Shown here: positions 13,280-13,828 of the stretch, piece after piece
Numbering within the stretch: position 1 is the first letter of the stretch
Layout of the letters: the number at the start of each line of letters is the position of its first letter
Assembly (NCBI GenBank): GCA_027450105.1
Contig: DAIDKJ010000019.1
Span: forward strand, 1-13,828
Reading direction: 5' to 3'
Origin: Ferrovum sp.
GTDB taxonomy: Bacteria > Pseudomonadota > Gammaproteobacteria > Burkholderiales > Ferrovaceae
Length of the DNA stretch: 13,828 bases
The notes under the pieces: model-generated
What the model saw: the letters and a program-made list of their open reading frames with translations, nothing else
Told to the model about the DNA's origin: nothing
The model's database searches: none
Made by a program: the position numbers and the translations under genes

Positions 13280-13732
13280 TTAATCGGGTTTGTGTGTGGA
13301 TTTTTTTTGTAATCTATGCTGCAACCTTGGGTCGAGGGATAAAAACCATGCCCTCTCCGCGCCTGGAGCAGGCAGGACATGCCCATATTCCAGCATATCG
13401 GACGCGGGCAGTTCCACGAGATAAATCCATATCTGGCTGGGATCCAGAGTAGTCACGTTCAATAAAGCCTCTTTCAAGGAAGACAACAATTTGCCTTTGA
13501 TGTCGAGAGACCTCCCGGCACGTATCTGTCCTTGCAAAAACAACTGGGGCTGATCTAACGGACTGCCGCCAAGATAACAGTCTTCCTGGGCAATTTCCTG
13601 AAAAATGACCTGGGCAAAAAATCCATCGGCGCCGGTGGCAGCTTCATGGGCTTGCGTAATCCCCTGCGCCATCTGATGTTTTTCATCAGCGCTCAGGGCC
13701 AGAGCAGCATAATGGAGGGTATAGGTTGGCAT
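13280..13732 (-). CDS. Tautomerase-superfamily protein, cis-CaaD/Cg10062-like
   Basis: The start is the ATG at 13732: GGGAG lies about 7 bases upstream and the next codon is proline, which becomes the catalytic Pro1 once Met is removed. The longer frame to 13822 has no such support. The mature chain is 149 residues, the size of cis-3-chloroacrylic acid dehalogenase. Counting from Pro1, all six residues known to matter in cis-CaaD fall at the same numbers: Pro1, His28, Arg70, Arg73, Tyr103 and Glu114. Surrounding segments also match (KH..A..IT.AH, AQV.FQE, LGG, GRS.D.KG, IW.Y, MLEYG..LP.PG). cis-CaaD hydrolyses a haloacrylate to malonate semialdehyde; Cg10062 has the same residues but different specificity, so the true substrate is open. 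No other haloacid genes are visible. No terminator is obvious after it. Confidence 0.88.
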   Translation of the reverse strand: MPTYTLHYAALALSADEKHQMAQGITQAHEAATGADGFFAQVIFQEIAQEDCYLGGSPLDQPQLFLQGQIRAGRSLDIKGKLLSSLKEALLNVTTLDPSQIWIYLVELPASDMLEYGHVLPAPGAERAWFLSLDPRLQHRLQKKSTHKPD

Positions 13733-13810
13733 GGTATGTCTCCCCATTCGTGGGTTGCTTGAAGTATGATTCCAAATGACGGCGTAATGCCAACCAAACC
13801 GAGGAAATCG

Positions 13811-13828
13811 ATGATGTCGCAAGCTGCC
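13811..13828 (+). CDS. Start of a divergent gene, cut by the window edge
   Basis: GAGGAA (13801-13806) lies 4 bases before ATGATGTCGCAAGC, giving MMSQAA to the end of the window. The start may be either ATG (13811 or 13814). It would run divergently from the tautomerase gene, sharing a control region of about 78 bases. Too little is visible to name a product. Confidence 0.45.

Noticed and set aside
13207..13452. Plus-strand 81-codon frame between the phasin and tautomerase genes
   Set aside because: Most of it overlaps the tautomerase gene on the other strand, and it lacks a ribosome-binding site.

Overview
The window looks like a betaproteobacterial chromosome segment. The core is the block thrS–infC–rpmI–rplT–pheS–pheT–ihfA–merR-like, followed by a tRNA-Pro gene, all on the minus strand. 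That order is familiar from proteobacteria, and a MerR-like gene overlapping the 3' end of ihfA is common in betaproteobacteria. A phasin gene suggests polyhydroxyalkanoate storage. Genus cannot be fixed from the sequence alone.

Layout from left to right. A 5'-truncated TlpA/ResA-type thioredoxin (+) meets a short RadC/JAB protein (-) tail to tail, with only two bases between their stops. Next is a multi-pass GT87/DUF2029-type membrane protein (+). Then comes an accessory-looking patch (about 2431-3274): an operator-like palindrome, a small exported protein of unknown function with lower GC, the 3' end of an unidentified minus-strand reading frame, and a perfect 14-bp inverted repeat. This patch ends at the 3' end of tRNA-Pro(GGG), a typical site for integrative elements, so it may be an old insertion scar.

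From 3461 to 11074 (-) lies the translation block: threonyl-tRNA synthetase, initiation factor IF3 with a non-canonical ATC start, ribosomal proteins L35 and L20, both subunits of phenylalanyl-tRNA synthetase, IHF alpha and a MerR-type regulator. Its intergenic gaps hold hairpins (at the infC stop and between rplT and pheS) and an 8-bp x 4 tandem repeat (between pheS and pheT).

To the right, a DUF218 (YdcF/SanA/ElyC-like) membrane protein runs divergently from thrS. A 25-bp imperfect direct repeat and a good sigma-70 promoter precede tRNA-Lys(TTT). Then come a clear minus-strand terminator, a phasin with a 16-residue internal repeat and a lysine/alanine-rich histone-H1-like tail, and a tautomerase-superfamily gene. 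The tautomerase product carries all six catalytic residues of cis-3-chloroacrylic acid dehalogenase (cis-CaaD/Cg10062 group) at matching positions. The first codons of another divergent gene appear at the right edge.

Most of the window is housekeeping sequence. The points most worth following are the cis-CaaD-like enzyme, the phasin with a possible DNA-binding tail, the tRNA-Pro-adjacent patch, and the repeats and hairpins inside the translation block.
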